From Sneathiella glossodoripedis JCM 23214 (GTDB lineage: Bacteria; Pseudomonadota; Alphaproteobacteria; Sneathiellales; Sneathiellaceae), in the NCBI RefSeq assembly GCF_000616095.1, contig NZ_BAMS01000001.1, positions 1,302,001-1,366,000 on the forward strand: a stretch of DNA of 64,000 nt, written 5' to 3'. The position numbers and the translations under genes are program-made. Below are positions 62,617-64,000 of this stretch, one piece after another. Position 1 is the stretch's first letter. Every line of letters starts with the position of its first letter. The notes beneath the pieces are model-generated. The model did no database searches, was not told where the DNA came from, and worked only from the letters and a program-made list of their open reading frames with translations.

Positions 62617-62952
62617 TGAGTCAACCTCCTAATTAGGCGATATTGTTAATATTCTACCCTAACAAATGGTTAACACCAAAGATAAAAAGTTAACTAATTT
62701 TGATATAGTTGATGTACCAGCCCCATTTTTTGCTCTTTTTCCGTAAATTTCTCGAGAATAATGCTCGCGCAGCCTCGGATGCCGTTAACGAAGCTTAACG
62801 TGCGCAGGTATCATTGAATCGTTAAACCTGTCCCTGCATTTTTATTTTTTATTAACTGTAGTTCTTTCTTTTACGAAACTTTAAAGTCTCTCGGTCAAAT
62901 TGGTATCAGGTACCAATACTCAATAATCTTCAGTCGAACGCGGAGCGTCCAA
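62617..62952. promoter_or_regulatory. Divergent ctrA-fliI regulatory region
   Basis: 336 bp of AT-rich DNA with no gene. It contains two GANTC sites (GAGTC 62618-62622, GAATC 62816-62820), the CcrM methylation target, a near-consensus CtrA box, and TTAACGAAGCTTAACG at 62785-62800, in which TTAA is repeated with a 6-base gap. These fit CtrA- and CcrM-dependent control of both genes. Confidence 0.6.
62659..62673 (-). promoter_or_regulatory. CtrA box upstream of ctrA
   Basis: On the minus strand the sequence is TTAACCATTTGTTAG, matching TTAA-N7-TTAA at seven of eight positions and including the TTAACCAT half-site. It lies about 45 bp before the ctrA start, consistent with autoregulation. Confidence 0.65.
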
Positions 62953-64000
62953 TTGTTAAGTGTAATTTCTGAAATTGGCAGGGTTAACTCCCAACAGTTT
63001 TATGGCCGTGTTGCTGCTATTCAGGGCTTGCTGGTTGAGGTTGGCGGTATCCAACGCCATTTGAGTATCGGCAGTCGCGTAGATTTGCTTGCCCGTGGTG
63101 ATCGTAAAGTTGCCTGTGAAGTTGTTGGATTTCGAAATGAACGTGCTTTGTTAATGCCGTTTGGTTCGCTGGAAGGGGTTGGTATGGGGTGCAAAGCCCT
63201 GATTGCCGAGCCTGATCCCGTTGTATTTCCGGACAAGAGTTGGCTTGGTCGGGTTGTCAATGCAATGGGTGAACCGATTGATGGCGGGCCACCGCTCGTA
63301 ACAGGGAATATCGCTGTTCCTCTTAAAAACATGGCGCCGCCGGCGCATTCTCGCCAACGGGTCGGCGGTAAAATCGATTTGGGGTTCGTGCACTCAATTC
63401 TTTTGCAACCTGTTGTCGTGGGCAGCGGATGGGCATCTTCGCGGGTTCTGGCGTTGGTAAATCCGTGCTCCTCTCCATGTTGGCTCGCTACACAGAAGCT
63501 GATGTAAATATCATTGGTCTGATCGGCGAGCGAGGCAGGGAGGTTCAGGAATTTCTTGAGGATGATTTGGGGCCTGAGGGACTGGCACGTAGTATTGTCG
63601 TGGTGGCAACATCAGATGAACCGGCTTTAATGCGCCGGCAAGCGGCATATTTAACGTTAGCACTCGCAGAATATTTCAGAGATCTTGAAAAAGACGTCTT
63701 GTGCCTGATGGATAGCGTAACGCGTTTTGCAATGGCCCAGCGTGATGTTGGTCTCTCCGGTGGGGAGCCCCCAACGAGTAAGGGGTACACGCCGACAGTC
63801 TTTAGTGAATTACCCAAATTGCTTGAGAGGGCGGGACCGGGGCCTGGGAAAGGCACCATTACCGGCCTGTTTACTGTTCTGGTCGAAGGTGACGATCATA
63901 ATGAGCCGGTAGCAGATGCTGTTCGAGGGATTCTGGACGGGCATATCGTGATGGAGCGCAAGATTGCTGAACGCGGTCGATATCCAGCGATTAATGTTCT
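62953..64000 (+). CDS. fliI: Flagellar export ATPase FliI, 3' end outside window, frameshifted at 63381
   Basis: The ATPase that powers flagellar protein export. TTG 62953 is taken as start with GGAG seven bases before it. The N-terminal barrel ([21 protein letters not shown]) and [12 protein letters not shown] are clear. The frame breaks at the G run after KIDLG; one extra G gives [20 protein letters not shown] and the Walker [14 protein letters not shown]. Beyond it [17 protein letters not shown], the Walker [21 protein letters not shown] and [19 protein letters not shown] are intact to the window edge at [18 protein letters not shown]. About 350 residues are visible. Confidence 0.95.

Noticed and set aside
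1-64000. Mobile element, prophage or integrated island
   Set aside because: No transposase, integrase, phage gene, tRNA attachment site or flanking repeat was found, and the gene content is core chromosomal.

Overview
The window comes from the chromosome of a free-living, flagellated alphaproteobacterium, probably marine. The markers are a CtrA response regulator with a ChpT-type phosphotransferase nearby, a circularly permuted two-piece tmRNA, an alphaproteobacterial SspB, and families typical of the class (DUF1491, DUF3553, DUF3775, DUF4169, a ribbon-helix-helix protein next to a class I fumarase). Base composition looks balanced by eye. I see no tRNA, rRNA, insertion sequence, prophage or CRISPR array. 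It reads as core chromosome with catabolic islands.

Layout. 1-8.1 kb: the 3' end of a giant coiled-coil gene, a small membrane protein, a biotinyl carrier protein, typA, a long-form acyl-CoA dehydrogenase, and a tandem pair of 2OG-Fe(II) oxygenases behind two CRP-type palindromes. 8.1-20.3 kb: two catabolic units around a GGDEF-EAL protein. One is gamma-carbonic anhydrase-dgcN-dgcA (D-glutamate use). The other is an RpiR regulator, a class III aminotransferase, a BKACE enzyme, a TAXI-TRAP transporter and a universal stress protein. 20.4-29.7 kb: cytochrome c, a DUF2336 protein, lysoplasmalogenase, a thioesterase, a D-lactate dehydrogenase-like flavoprotein, a secreted pentapeptide protein, a HAD enzyme, a nitronate monooxygenase, a membrane adenylate cyclase and a haloalkane dehalogenase. 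29.8-40.4 kb: housekeeping genes (fumarase, sspB next to ssrA/tmRNA, folA-thyA, a glycosyltransferase, tag, ygfZ, dihydroorotase, cysQ). 40.5-55.2 kb: fdhD-mobA, a DUF2235 lipase-like protein, valine catabolism (mmsA-mmsB with a LysR regulator), and NAD-linked formate dehydrogenase. 55.3-64 kb: chpT-cheA-cheW-cheY-cheB-cheR, then ctrA facing them and fliI running off the end.

How the genes work together. FdhD and MobA serve the molybdenum formate dehydrogenase encoded 9 kb away. SspB delivers tmRNA-tagged proteins to ClpXP and lies directly beside the tmRNA gene. The aminotransferase and BKACE form a plausible beta-amino-acid pathway fed by the TAXI-TRAP importer. ChpT and CtrA bracket the chemotaxis operon.

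Quality warning. Ten conserved genes are each broken by one small indel (two in fdsA), eleven in all. Both halves always stay conserved and the frame is restored by one or two bases. Eight of the eleven are one-base losses, mostly in short homopolymers. This pattern fits uncorrected sequencing errors far better than gene decay, so I annotate these as whole genes with a noted frameshift.
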